Shown here: positions 36,511-44,756 of the stretch, piece after piece
Layout of the letters: each line of letters begins with the position of its first letter
Numbering within the stretch: the stretch's first letter is position 1
From: Scleromatobacter sp964418745
GTDB taxonomy: Bacteria > Pseudomonadota > Gammaproteobacteria > Burkholderiales > Burkholderiaceae_C
NCBI GenBank assembly: GCA_964418745.1
Contig: CAYQMX010000002.1
Location: forward strand, 62,001 to 126,000
Direction: 5' to 3'
DNA length: 64,000 bases
The notes under the pieces: generated by a model
Seen by the model: the letters and a program-made list of their open reading frames with translations, nothing else
What the model was told of the DNA's origin: nothing
Database searches by the model: none
Translations under genes and position numbers: made by a program

Positions 36511-38538
36511 TCAACCGGGCCGTCGGGACGCGCGCACCTTGCGCGTGGCGAAGCGCGCCGGGTCGAGCGCATCGACGAGGTCGGACGCCACCGGATAGGG
36601 TGCGTCGGCGATCCAGGCCGCGATCAGGCGGCCGGCCAGCGGCGCCCAGGTGAGTCCGCGCGAGCCGAAGCCCGCGGCGACGAACAGGCCCGGCACGCGC
36701 GGCCAGTGGCGCGGCTGGTCGGGCAGCGCGGCGTCGCCCGCGGCCGGCTGCAGCGGCACCGCGCCCACCAGCGGCAGCCGGTCGGCGGCCGTCGCGCGCC
36801 AGCCGACGCGGCCATGCAACAGGCCGCGCGCCACCAGCGAGGCGGCCAGGTGGTCGGCGGCGGCGGCCGTCGCCAGCCACTCCGAGTCGGGCGCCTGCAG
36901 GTGCGCGCCGGTGATCGCGGCCAGCTGGCGCAGGTTGTGCGCGTGGTCGGCCAGGCGCACGTCGGTGTCGGGGTCGTCGTTCGAGCTGGTGGCGCCGCAC
37001 AGCACGGCACCGTCGCCCAGCGCCAGCGCGTAGCCGGCGCCGGCGATCGGCAGCGCGGGCGGGCGCAGGCCCGGCGTGGCGGCCGCGACGATGCTCACCT
37101 GGCCGCGCGTGGCCGCGAGCGGGGCGACCCAGTCGGCGGCTATGGCCAGCGCGCGCCCGCCTGCGTCGGTCGCGCGCGACCACAGCGTCGTCGCGTCGCC
37201 GGCATTGGCGAGCACGACGGCGTCGACCGTATCGAGCAAGGTGCCGGCGGCGTCGAACAGGCGCCACGCGCCGTCGCTGCGCTCCAGCCGGGCGACGGCG
37301 CAACCGCCGCGCCAGGCGATGGCCGCGTCGCCCAGCCACCATCGCGCCAGCGTCGCCGGGGCGATCCAGCCGCCGCCGGGATAGAACCAGCCCGCGCAGG
37401 CCGGCCCGCCGACGGCCTGCACCTGCGCGGCCGACCAGGCCTGCAGGTAGTCGGACGGCAGGCCGCTGCGCGCCAGCGCCTCGGCCAGCGGCGCGGCGTC
37501 GGCGTGCTCGGGCGTCAGGCGCACCAGGCCCTCGCAGCGGCCGGCGACGCCGGCCTCGATGGCCCGCGCGTACGTCCGCGCGGCGACGAGCGCGGCCGCG
37601 CGGTGCGCGCGCGCATGCATGCCGTCGTCGGGATGGAAGACGCCATGGAACAGCCCGCCCGCGTTGCCCGAGGCCGCGCCCGCGGGCTGCGGCTGGCGGT
37701 CGAACACGGTGCAGTGCAGGCCTTCGCGCACCAGCGCCTGCGCGCACGCCGCGCCCGCGAGGCCGCCGCCGACGATCGCCACCCGTCGCAACGTGGCGTC
37801 GCCGGTGCGCGCGACCGGCTTGCGCAGCGGCGCGCGCGGGGCGAAGGTGGCCTGGGTGTTGTGGCGCTTGCCGCCGGTGCCTTCGACGCTGCGGCAGTCG
37901 AAGCCCGCCTGCGCCAGGCCGTCGCGCACCGGCCGGGCGACGCTCCAGGTGGCGGCGGTCGCCCCCGGCGCGGCCAGGCGCGACAAGGCCTTGAAGATGC
38001 CGGGCCCCCACATCTGCGGATTGCGCGCCGGCGCGAAGCCGTCGAGGAAGAACGCGTCGACGCTGGCCACGAGGTCGCGCAGCCGCTCGGTGGCGTCGCC
38101 GAAGGCCAGCAGCAGTTCCACCCCGCCGTCCTCGAACGGCAGCAGGTGCAGGTCGGGCGTCAGCGGCGGCCACGCGGCGCACAGCTGCGCGGCCAGGCCG
38201 GGCTCGCTGGTGCCGGCCAGCGCGCGGCGCAGGTCGGCCAGCCGCAGCGGGTGCTTCTCGATCGAGACGAAGCGCAGCCGCGCGCAGCGCCGCGGGTCGG
38301 CGCGCCACGCCGCCCAGGTGGCCAGGAAGTTGTTGCCCAGGCCGAAGCCCGTCTCCAGCACCGTGAACGTGCCGCGCTCCTGCCAGCGCGCCGGCAGCCC
38401 GTTGCCGGCCAGGAACACGTGCGCCGCCTGCGCGAACGCGCCCTGGGCGCCGTGGTAGCGGTCGTCGAAGCGCGGCGACCGCGGCGATTCGGGATCGCTG
38501 AAATCGACCTCGGCGGGGACGATGGCTTCGGGCTTCAC
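36511..38538 (-). CDS. mnmC: Bifunctional tRNA U34 modification enzyme MnmC
   Basis: MnmC finishes the 5-methylaminomethyl-2-thiouridine modification at the wobble base of several tRNAs. The 675-residue protein has an N-terminal methyltransferase domain (DDRYHG, LETGFGLGNNFLATW, FFLDGFAPARNPQMW). A C-terminal FAD-dependent oxidase domain follows (RRVAIVGGGLAGAACAQAL near residue 252, then NAGGLFHG and FVAAGFGSRGLTWAPLAG). The start is GTG at 38538, ten bases beyond the U-run of the efp terminator on the same strand, with no visible ribosome site. No other start fits, so its translation signal is unclear. Confidence 0.92.
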   Translation of the reverse strand: MKPEAIVPAEVDFSDPESPRSPRFDDRYHGAQGAFAQAAHVFLAGNGLPARWQERGTFTVLETGFGLGNNFLATWAAWRADPRRCARLRFVSIEKHPLRLADLRRALAGTSEPGLAAQLCAAWPPLTPDLHLLPFEDGGVELLLAFGDATERLRDLVASVDAFFLDGFAPARNPQMWGPGIFKALSRLAAPGATAATWSVARPVRDGLAQAGFDCRSVEGTGGKRHNTQATFAPRAPLRKPVARTGDATLRRVAIVGGGLAGAACAQALVREGLHCTVFDRQPQPAGAASGNAGGLFHGVFHPDDGMHARAHRAAALVAARTYARAIEAGVAGRCEGLVRLTPEHADAAPLAEALARSGLPSDYLQAWSAAQVQAVGGPACAGWFYPGGGWIAPATLARWWLGDAAIAWRGGCAVARLERSDGAWRLFDAAGTLLDTVDAVVLANAGDATTLWSRATDAGGRALAIAADWVAPLAATRGQVSIVAAATPGLRPPALPIAGAGYALALGDGAVLCGATSSNDDPDTDVRLADHAHNLRQLAAITGAHLQAPDSEWLATAAAADHLAASLVARGLLHGRVGWRATAADRLPLVGAVPLQPAAGDAALPDQPRHWPRVPGLFVAAGFGSRGLTWAPLAGRLIAAWIADAPYPVASDLVDALDPARFATRKVRASRRPG

Positions 38539-38542
38539 AATG

Positions 38543-38588
38543 AAAAAGCGCCGGCAGCGGGTCTGGAGTCAGACCACACGGCAGGCGC
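38543..38588 (-). terminator. Terminator of efp
   Basis: On the minus strand an inner perfect hairpin (GGTCTG-ACTC-CAGACC) lies within an outer GCGCC/GGCGC stem, followed by five T. It ends four bases before the mnmC GTG, so mnmC is probably transcribed separately or by read-through. Confidence 0.65.
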
Positions 38589-38610
38589 CTTCAGCGTCGT
38601 CGGAGATCGA

Positions 38611-39162
38611 TCAGACCCGCTTGCGGTACTCGTGCGTACGCGTGTCGATTTCGATCTTGTCGCCCGACTCGACGAACGACGGCACGGCGATCTCGAAGCC
38701 GGTGGCGATCTTGGCGGGCTTCATGACCTTGCCCGAGGTGTCGCCCTTGACGGCCGGCTCGGTGGTGATCTCGCGCACGACGCTGGTGGGCAGCTCGACC
38801 GAGATGGCCTTGCCGTCGTAGAACACCACTTCGACGGGCATGTTGTCCTCGAGGTAGTTGATGGCGTCGCCCATGTTCTCGGCTTCCACTTCGAACTGGT
38901 TGTATTCGGCGTCCATGAACACGTACATCGGGTCGGCGAAGTACGTGTAGGTGCACTCCTTCTTGTCGAGGATGATCTGGTCCATCTTGTCGTCGGCCTT
39001 GAAGACGACTTCGGCACCGGAACCGTTGAGCAGGTTCTTCATCTTCATGCGCACGGTGGCGGCGTTGCGGCCACCGCGGCTGTATTCGGTCTTCAGCACG
39101 ACCATCGGGTCCTTGCCCTGCATGATGACGTTGCCGGCGCGGATTTCCTGAGCGATTTTCAT
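38611..39162 (-). CDS. efp: Translation elongation factor P
   Basis: EF-P relieves ribosome stalling at consecutive prolines. The 183 residues include the KOW-like N-domain with the tip loop SRGGRNAA, in which Arg32 is at the position rhamnosylated in Pseudomonas and Neisseria EF-P. Two OB domains follow, ending EIDTRTHEYRKRV. The rhamnosyltransferase gene earP is directly upstream on the same strand, separated by 165 bases. A two-part terminator follows. Confidence 0.96.
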   Translation of the reverse strand: MKIAQEIRAGNVIMQGKDPMVVLKTEYSRGGRNAATVRMKMKNLLNGSGAEVVFKADDKMDQIILDKKECTYTYFADPMYVFMDAEYNQFEVEAENMGDAINYLEDNMPVEVVFYDGKAISVELPTSVVREITTEPAVKGDTSGKVMKPAKIATGFEIAVPSFVESGDKIEIDTRTHEYRKRV

Positions 39163-39327
39163 GGGTCGATTTCCAGAACTAGTCGAGACTAGAGAGCTGC
39201 GTTACTTGTTGGTCGAGGAGGGGGCGCCGGGCCGGGGAACCTGCGGTTCTCCGGCGGTTTTTCGGTGGCCGACGTTCGCTCGCGCAGCCGGACATCCCGC
39301 CGCTGACGTAACGCAAAGCCCTGTATT

Positions 39328-40446
39328 TTAGCCCTTTTCGGCGACGAAGGCGAGCAGGCGGCTCACGAGGTCGCTGGAACCCCCCAATCGGTCACGCCAG
39401 GCCCGGGTGGCCGCAGCCGCCGCGGCCAGGGTGGCGGGCGTCCAGGCCGGCAGCGGCGTGATGGGGTCGTCCAGGCCGTTCCAGGCCGCGGTCCAGGCGC
39501 GCACGGCCTGCGCGCCGGCGGGTGCGGCGGCGGCCAGCGCCCCGTCCAGGAACGCCGCGACCTTCGCCGCATGGGCGCCGTCGTCCTGCGGGTAGGCCTG
39601 CCAGATGAAGGGCCGGTCGGCCCAGTGCGCGCGCACCCAGGAATCCTCGCCGCGCACGAAGTTGAGGTCGGCGGCCCACAGCAGGCGGTCGTAGCCGGCC
39701 TGCGGCAGCCAGGGCAGGGCGTGCTGGCGCACCGTCGCCGGTCCGTCCGCCAGCGCGGCGGCGACGGCGGTCGTCGCGGCCCCCGGCGCGGTGGCCAGCA
39801 GCACGGGCAGGCCGCGGGCCGCCAGCGACGCGACCAGGCGGTCCACCGGCGCGCCGGCGTAGCAGAACATGCTGACCAGCCGCTCGCCGGGGCGCAGCGC
39901 GATACCCTGGGCGGCCAGCCAGTCGGCGCGGTCGAACGCGGCGCGCGCGGCCGGCAGGCCGGGTTCGCGCAGCAGGCCGCCGGTGGCCTCGGTGAAGCCG
40001 GGGTAGAAGAACCACTTGGTCAGCCCGCGCGCCGGCCCGCTCATCTGCGGCGAGGCGAGCGCATGGCTGCGCTCCACGTAGGGCTCGGCGCTGAGGTATT
40101 CCAGGTTGATCCAGGCGGGCGCGCGTCCGTGCGCGCCGGCCGCCGCCATCGCGGCGAGGAAGGCGGGCGCCGGGTCGCAGCCGAAGGCCTCGACGACGAC
40201 GTCGCCGGGGGTCGGGAACTCCGTCGTCGCGACCCAGGGCGCCACCTCGACGCCGGCATGGCCCTGCGGCGCCATCCAGCGCAGCGCGCTCGGGTCGTCC
40301 ACCCACAGGCGCACGCGCTGGCCGCGGCCCGCCAGGTCGCAGGCCAGGCGCCAGCACACGCCGATGTCGCCGAAGTTGTCGATGACGCGGCAGAACACGT
40401 CCCACAGCAGCGGGGGCGTCGGCGCGGGTGGGGCGGTCAAGGGCAT
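39328..40446 (-). CDS. earP: EF-P arginine rhamnosyltransferase EarP
   Basis: EarP transfers rhamnose from dTDP-rhamnose to Arg32 of EF-P. The 372-residue protein (DUF2331) has the N-terminal DNFGDIGVCWRL motif with two acidic catalytic residues, and the nucleotide-sugar motif NFVRGEDSWVRAHWADRPFIWQAYPQ. The start at 40446 gives the expected N-terminus just before WDVFCRVIDNFGD. CATAAT lies seven bases before the ATG and there is no ribosome site, so it may be leaderless. Its target gene efp lies downstream, and uvrC diverges from it with 57 bases between. Confidence 0.93.
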   Translation of the reverse strand: MPLTAPPAPTPPLLWDVFCRVIDNFGDIGVCWRLACDLAGRGQRVRLWVDDPSALRWMAPQGHAGVEVAPWVATTEFPTPGDVVVEAFGCDPAPAFLAAMAAAGAHGRAPAWINLEYLSAEPYVERSHALASPQMSGPARGLTKWFFYPGFTEATGGLLREPGLPAARAAFDRADWLAAQGIALRPGERLVSMFCYAGAPVDRLVASLAARGLPVLLATAPGAATTAVAAALADGPATVRQHALPWLPQAGYDRLLWAADLNFVRGEDSWVRAHWADRPFIWQAYPQDDGAHAAKVAAFLDGALAAAAPAGAQAVRAWTAAWNGLDDPITPLPAWTPATLAAAAAATRAWRDRLGGSSDLVSRLLAFVAEKG

Positions 40447-40453
40447 CGCGGCG

Positions 40454-40459
40454 ATTATG
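40454..40459 (-). promoter_or_regulatory. -10-like element directly before earP
   Basis: CATAAT on the minus strand lies seven bases before the earP ATG; no ribosome site or clear -35 is seen. Confidence 0.4.
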
Positions 40460-40488
40460 CGCAGGCGACCGGTGCTTTCGCGGCGCGG

Positions 40489-40494
40489 CACAAT
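40489..40494 (+). promoter_or_regulatory. -10-like element directly before uvrC
   Basis: CACAAT lies nine bases before the uvrC ATG. It matches the other leaderless-type starts less well in sequence and spacing. Confidence 0.3.
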
Positions 40495-40503
40495 GTCGGG
40501 CTG

Positions 40504-42840
40504 ATGTCCACCTCGAAGAAGTCCTCCCCGCGCGGCGCCGATGCGGCCGTGCCCGCCGCCGTCGCGAAGAAGGGCGGCCCGACGGCGTTGCCCGCCTCGT
40601 CGGCCCAGCTCGGCAGCGCCGAGGACGTCGAGGCGTGGATCGAGAACGCGGCGCAGGAGGACACCCGAGCGGCCCGCGCCGAGGAGGCCGACCGCGCGGC
40701 GGTGGAGGCGGCGCGCGTCGCGCGCGAGCGCCTGCTGGCCGAGGTGGCCGCGCTGCCGGCGATGCCCGGCGTCTACCGCTACTTCGACGTCGCCGGCACC
40801 GTGCTTTACGTGGGCAAGGCGCGCAACCTCAAGCGCCGCGTCGCCAGCTACTTCCAGAAGGATCACGGCGGCACCCGCATCGGCCACATGATCGGCCGCA
40901 TCGCACGGCTGGAGACCACGGTGGTGCGCACCGAGGCCGAGGCGCTGCTGCTCGAGAACAACCTCATCAAGACGTTGAACCCGAAGTTCAACATCCTGTT
41001 CCGCGACGACAAGAGCTACCCCTACCTGCGCCTGGTCACGCATGCGTTCCCGCGCGTGGCCTACTACCGCGGCGCGGTCGACCGCCGCCACAAGTACTTC
41101 GGGCCGTATCCGGGCGCGTGGGCCGTCAAGGAGACGATCCAGCTGATCCAGAAGGTGTTCAAGCTGCGCACCTGCGAGGACACCGTCTTCGCCAACCGCT
41201 CGCGGCCGTGCCTGCTGTACCAGATCCAGCGTTGCTCGGGGCCGTGCGTGGGCCTCGTCTCGGCCCCCGACTACGCGCGCGACGTGCACGACGCCGAGCG
41301 CTTCCTGCTGGGCGACCACGAGACGGTCATGACCGAGCTGCAGACGGCGATGATGGCGCACGCCGAGGTGCTGGAATTCGAGCGCGCGGCCGAGTACCGC
41401 AACCGCATCTCGGCGTTGTCGCGCGTGCTGCACCAGCAGTCGATGGACGAGAGCAGCCTGTCGGCGCGCGACAAGGACGTCGACATCCTGGCCGTCAAGC
41501 TGCAGGGCGGGCGCGCCTGCGTGAACCTGGCGATGGTGCGCGGCGGTCGCCACCTGGGCGATCGCGCGTATTTCCCCACCCACGTCGAGGACGCCACCGC
41601 CATCGTCGGCGGGCTGGACCCGGTGGACGACGACGCGCCGCCCGAGGCCGCGGAGCCGGCGGTGCAGGTGCTCGAGGCCTTCATCGCGCAGCACTACCTC
41701 GGCAGCGTGCCGCCGCCGCAATGGGTCACCAGCCACCCCGTCAGCAAGTCGCTGGTGGAGGCGCTGTCGCAGCAGACCGGCCTGAAGATCGCCGTGCAGC
41801 ACGCCCCGCGCGAGCAGCGCCGCATCTGGCTCGAGATGTGCGAGAAGGGCGCCGACCTGGCGCTCGGGCGGCTGCTGGCCGAGGAGGGCTCGCAGCGCGA
41901 ACGCACGCGCGCGCTGGCCGACGCGATCGACCTGGTGCCCGACGACCTCGACACGCTGCGCATCGAGTGCTTCGACATCAGCCACACCGCCGGCGAGGCG
42001 ACGCAGGCCTCGTGCGTGGTCTACGAGGGCCACAAGATGCAGAGCGCGCAGTACCGGCGCTTCAACATCACCGGCATCGTCGGCGGCGACGACTACGCGG
42101 CGATGCGGCAGGTGCTCACGCGGCGCTACGCCCGCTTCGGCGTGGCGCCGCCGGCGGCCGCGCCGGCGCCGCTGGACGTGCAGCCCGACTCGCCGGCCGA
42201 CGCCGTGGCCGACGCGACCCAGGCCGTCGCGCTGGACGCGGTCGCCGACGCGCAGTCCGACCCGCTCACCGGCGCCCCGCTGGCCGCCGACAGCGCCGGC
42301 AGCGAGGAGGCGCTGGTCGATCCCGCGCTGGCCGAGCCGGCCGCGGCGCCCGACGCGGCGGAGGCGAAGCGGTCGTCCGGCCCGCGCCTGCCCGACCTGG
42401 TGCTGGTCGACGGCGGCCGCGGCCAGGTGTCGATGGCGCGCGAGGTCTTCCAGGCGCTGGGGCTGGACATCTCGCGCATCGTCGGCGTGGAAAAGGGCGA
42501 GGGCCGCAAGGTGGGCCTGGAGGAGCTCGTGTTCGCCGACGGCCGCGAGAAGCTGACGCTGCCGGCCGACTCCGCCGCGCTGATGCTGGTGGCACAGATC
42601 CGCGACGAGGCGCACCGCTTCGCGATCACCGGCATGCGCGCCAAGCGGGCCAGCGTGCGCACCGGCTCCGGCAGCAGCAAGCTGGAGGAGATCGCCGGCA
42701 TCGGCGCGAAGAAACGGGCGAAGCTGTTGCAGCGCTTCGGCGGTGTCCGCGGTGTCGGCGCCGCCAGCGTCGAGGAATTGATGGCCGTCGACGGCATCTC
42801 GAAAACCCTGGCCGAGGAGATCTACCGTGCCCTCCACTGA
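40504..42840 (+). CDS. uvrC: Excinuclease ABC subunit C
   Basis: UvrC makes the 3' and 5' incisions in nucleotide excision repair. The 778-residue protein is about 170 longer than E. coli UvrC. It has a basic/acidic extension of about 85 residues, then the GIY-YIG nuclease (PGVYRYFDVAGTVLYVGKARNLKRRVASYF), a cysteine region (CLLYQIQRCSGPC), UvrB-binding helices (EFERAAEYRNRI), an RNase H-like nuclease (ECFDISHTAGEA, LVDGGRGQ) and C-terminal helix-hairpin-helices. An Ala/Asp-rich insert of about 75 residues (548-625) splits the RNase H-like domain. The ATG lies just after the short divergent promoter region shared with earP. Confidence 0.94.
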   Translation: MSTSKKSSPRGADAAVPAAVAKKGGPTALPASSAQLGSAEDVEAWIENAAQEDTRAARAEEADRAAVEAARVARERLLAEVAALPAMPGVYRYFDVAGTVLYVGKARNLKRRVASYFQKDHGGTRIGHMIGRIARLETTVVRTEAEALLLENNLIKTLNPKFNILFRDDKSYPYLRLVTHAFPRVAYYRGAVDRRHKYFGPYPGAWAVKETIQLIQKVFKLRTCEDTVFANRSRPCLLYQIQRCSGPCVGLVSAPDYARDVHDAERFLLGDHETVMTELQTAMMAHAEVLEFERAAEYRNRISALSRVLHQQSMDESSLSARDKDVDILAVKLQGGRACVNLAMVRGGRHLGDRAYFPTHVEDATAIVGGLDPVDDDAPPEAAEPAVQVLEAFIAQHYLGSVPPPQWVTSHPVSKSLVEALSQQTGLKIAVQHAPREQRRIWLEMCEKGADLALGRLLAEEGSQRERTRALADAIDLVPDDLDTLRIECFDISHTAGEATQASCVVYEGHKMQSAQYRRFNITGIVGGDDYAAMRQVLTRRYARFGVAPPAAAPAPLDVQPDSPADAVADATQAVALDAVADAQSDPLTGAPLAADSAGSEEALVDPALAEPAAAPDAAEAKRSSGPRLPDLVLVDGGRGQVSMAREVFQALGLDISRIVGVEKGEGRKVGLEELVFADGREKLTLPADSAALMLVAQIRDEAHRFAITGMRAKRASVRTGSGSSKLEEIAGIGAKKRAKLLQRFGGVRGVGAASVEELMAVDGISKTLAEEIYRALH

Positions 42841-43345
42841 ACACGACGGCGTGCCGCGCACGCCCGGGCGCCTGCGCCGCGTCGCCGCCTGGCTGGGCCT
42901 GTGCGCGCTGTCGGCGTGCAACACGCCGGCCCCGCAGTCCACGGCGCGCGCCCCCGCGCCCGCGCCCCCGCCGCGCGCCACGCCGGCTCCCGCGCCCGCG
43001 CCTGCGCCCTACACGCGGCCCGCGCGCACGGCCGAGGAATACAAGCGCCAGATCGCGCTGCGCCTGGTCGCGGCCAATCCGAAGATCAGCTACACCACGC
43101 GGGCGCCCGACATCCTGCTGGCCATTCCCGTGCTCGAGATCGAGGTCAACGCCGACGGCAGCGTGCGCCACATCGACGTGATGCGCACGCCCACCCAGGC
43201 CACCGATACCATCCAGATCGCCATCGACGCGATCCGCCGCGCCGCCCCGTTCGGCGACGTCACCCAGTTGCCCAAGCCCTGGAAGTTCACCGAGGTGTTC
43301 CTGTTCGACGACGACCGGCGCTTCAAGCCGCGCATCCTCGACTGA
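42827..43345 (+). CDS. Lipoprotein with TonB C-terminal-like domain
   Basis: The 172-residue product begins with a signal peptide whose end LCALSAC is a lipobox (Cys31). A Pro/Ala-rich linker (APAPAPPPRATPAPAPAPAP) follows. The C-terminal 100 residues (RLVAANPKISYTT, VLEIEVNADGSVRHIDVMR, TIQIAIDAIRRAAPF) resemble a TonB C-terminal fold. The start is GTG at 42827, inside the last 14 bases of uvrC, with GAGGAGA upstream. The coupling to uvrC is likely fortuitous; there are no TonB partners ExbB or ExbD here. Its role is unknown. Confidence 0.7.
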   Translation: MPSTEHDGVPRTPGRLRRVAAWLGLCALSACNTPAPQSTARAPAPAPPPRATPAPAPAPAPYTRPARTAEEYKRQIALRLVAANPKISYTTRAPDILLAIPVLEIEVNADGSVRHIDVMRTPTQATDTIQIAIDAIRRAAPFGDVTQLPKPWKFTEVFLFDDDRRFKPRILD

Positions 43346-43412
43346 GCCGTGGCGCGCCCGGCGGGGGCACCGGATTGCGGACACCCACAAGCGCGCGTCA
43401 CGCAATGCAAGG

Positions 43413-43418
43413 CAGAAT
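43413..43418 (+). promoter_or_regulatory. -10-like element directly before pgsA
   Basis: CAGAAT is separated by six bases from the pgsA ATG, and no ribosome site is visible. Confidence 0.35.
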
Positions 43419-43424
43419 GGACCG

Positions 43425-43991
43425 ATGTTCTTCACGATCCCCACCCTGCTGACCTGGGCCCGCATCGTCGCGATTCCGCTGATCGTCGGCGTGTTCTACC
43501 TGCCGATCGCCGATCCGCTGCGCAACCTGGTCGCCACCGTGCTGTTCGTGGTGACGGCGCTGACCGACTGGCTCGACGGCTACCTGGCGCGCAAGCTCAA
43601 CCAGACCTCGGCGTTCGGCGCCTTCCTGGATCCGGTGGCCGACAAGTTCCTGGTCTGCGCGGCTTTGCTGGTGCTGGTGCACCTGGACCGCTGCAACGCG
43701 CTGCTCGCGCTGGTGATCATCGGCCGCGAGATCGCCATCTCGTCGCTGCGCGAATGGATGGCCCAGATCGGTGCATCGAAGAGCGTGGCCGTGCACATGC
43801 TCGGCAAGTGGAAGACCACCATGCAGATGGTCGCCATCCCGTTCCTGCTGTTCGACGGCTCGCTGTTCGGGCTGATCGACACCCGGCTGTGGGGCACCTG
43901 GCTGCTGGTCGTCGCGGCCGTGCTGACCATCTGGTCGATGGTGTACTACCTGCAGAAGGCCATCCCCGAGATCCGTGCCAAGGCCCGGTGA
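43425..43991 (+). CDS. pgsA: CDP-diacylglycerol-glycerol-3-phosphate 3-phosphatidyltransferase
   Basis: PgsA makes phosphatidylglycerol phosphate, the precursor of phosphatidylglycerol and cardiolipin. The 188-residue membrane protein has the CDP-alcohol phosphotransferase signature DGYLARKLNQTSAFGAFLDP, with the DG, AR, G, D and D residues at canonical spacing, and about five hydrophobic segments. The N-terminal PTLLTWARIVAIP is typical. The start lacks a ribosome site. It precedes the HU gene by about 245 bases. Confidence 0.94.
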   Translation: MFFTIPTLLTWARIVAIPLIVGVFYLPIADPLRNLVATVLFVVTALTDWLDGYLARKLNQTSAFGAFLDPVADKFLVCAALLVLVHLDRCNALLALVIIGREIAISSLREWMAQIGASKSVAVHMLGKWKTTMQMVAIPFLLFDGSLFGLIDTRLWGTWLLVVAAVLTIWSMVYYLQKAIPEIRAKAR

Positions 43992-44081
43992 CGGCATGAT
44001 CGGGATCAGGGTTTGCGCTGATCGCGCGGTCGTCCGAGTGGCAAGCCCGTGTAACGAAACCCCATACAATCGCGTCCTCCC

Positions 44082-44111
44082 TTGACACTGTCAGGTCACA
44101 GGGTCTGTAAT
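44082..44111 (+). promoter_or_regulatory. Sigma-70 promoter upstream of the HU gene
   Basis: A perfect TTGACA at 44082-44087 and TGTAAT at 44106-44111 (five of six matches) have an 18-base spacer. Transcription would begin near 44118, giving a leader of about 118 bases. Confidence 0.65.
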
Positions 44112-44115
44112 CGTT

Positions 44116-44142
44116 CGTGGCCGTCGAGGCCCACGTTTTTTT
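44116..44142 (+). terminator. Terminator-like hairpin overlapping the predicted HU start point
   Basis: CGTGGCC and GGC-C-CACG form a stem with one bulge around GTCGA, followed by seven T. It may end pgsA transcription. It overlaps the predicted start point of the HU promoter, so it could also affect early elongation. Confidence 0.5.
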
Positions 44143-44235
44143 GGCGGGTCGCCCGATTTCGGGGCGGCGCGCAGCGGTCCGTCAAGGCCGCGCTCATCCA
44201 ACAATCGCCAGCGCATCCAGAGAGGGGGTTCCTTC

Positions 44236-44508
44236 GTGAACAAGTCAGAATTGATCGAACACATCGCCCGTCAGGCCGACATCTCCAAGGCCGCGGCCAC
44301 GCGCGCGCTCGAGGCGGTCATCGGCGGCGTGAAGACCACCCTGAAGAAGGGCGGCAGCGTGTCGATCGTCGGGTTCGGCACCTTTGCCGTGACCAAGCGC
44401 GCCGCCCGGGTCGGCCGCAATCCGCGCACCAACGAACCCATCAAGATCAAGTCGGCCAAGGTGCCCAAGTTCCGTCCGGGCAAGGGCCTGAAGGACGCGG
44501 TCAACTGA
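44236..44508 (+). CDS. DNA-binding protein HU
   Basis: This 90-residue nucleoid protein compacts and bends DNA as a dimer. It begins MNKSELIEHIARQADISKAAA, has GFGTFAVTKRAARVGRNPRTNEPI, in which the Pro of RNP intercalates between bases, and ends with the IKSAKVPKFRPGKGLKDAVN strand-helix. The start is GTG, with GAGAGGGGG upstream. The sequence is closest in feel to HupB-type HU beta. A strong promoter with long leader lies upstream, and tRNA-Val follows 61 bases later. Confidence 0.95.
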   Translation: MNKSELIEHIARQADISKAAATRALEAVIGGVKTTLKKGGSVSIVGFGTFAVTKRAARVGRNPRTNEPIKIKSAKVPKFRPGKGLKDAVN

Positions 44509-44569
44509 AGCCCCTGCGCTGCGCGCCGGCCGCATCCGGTCGGGCGCGTCGCACGGAGGTGGTTCCAGC

Positions 44570-44645
44570 GGGTGCTTAGCTCAGTTGGTAGAGCAGCGCC
44601 CTTACACGGCGTAGGTCGGCGGTTCGAGCCCGTCAGCACCCACCA
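44570..44645 (+). tRNA. tRNA-Val (anticodon UAC)
   Basis: The acceptor stem GGGTGCT pairs with AGCACCC. The D-arm AGCTCAGTTGGTAGAGC, an anticodon loop CTTACAC with anticodon TAC, and the T-arm GGTTCGAGCC are all present. CCA is encoded at 44643-44645. It lies after HU and before a strong terminator. Confidence 0.97.
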
Positions 44646-44677
44646 GCCCTCGATCGTCCTTCCAGTCCGATCGAACC

Positions 44678-44707
44678 AGGCGAACTCCGGCACCCGAGTT
44701 CGCCTTT
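44678..44707 (+). terminator. Intrinsic terminator after tRNA-Val
   Basis: A perfect 10-bp stem, AGGCGAACTC with GAGTTCGCCT, closes an eight-base loop and is followed by TT and, after GTCG, TTTTT. It separates tRNA-Val from ppiD. Confidence 0.75.
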
Positions 44708-44756
44708 GTCGTTTTTGTCGTTTGCGGTTTGCACGTCCCGTTCCAAGAGGCTTTCC

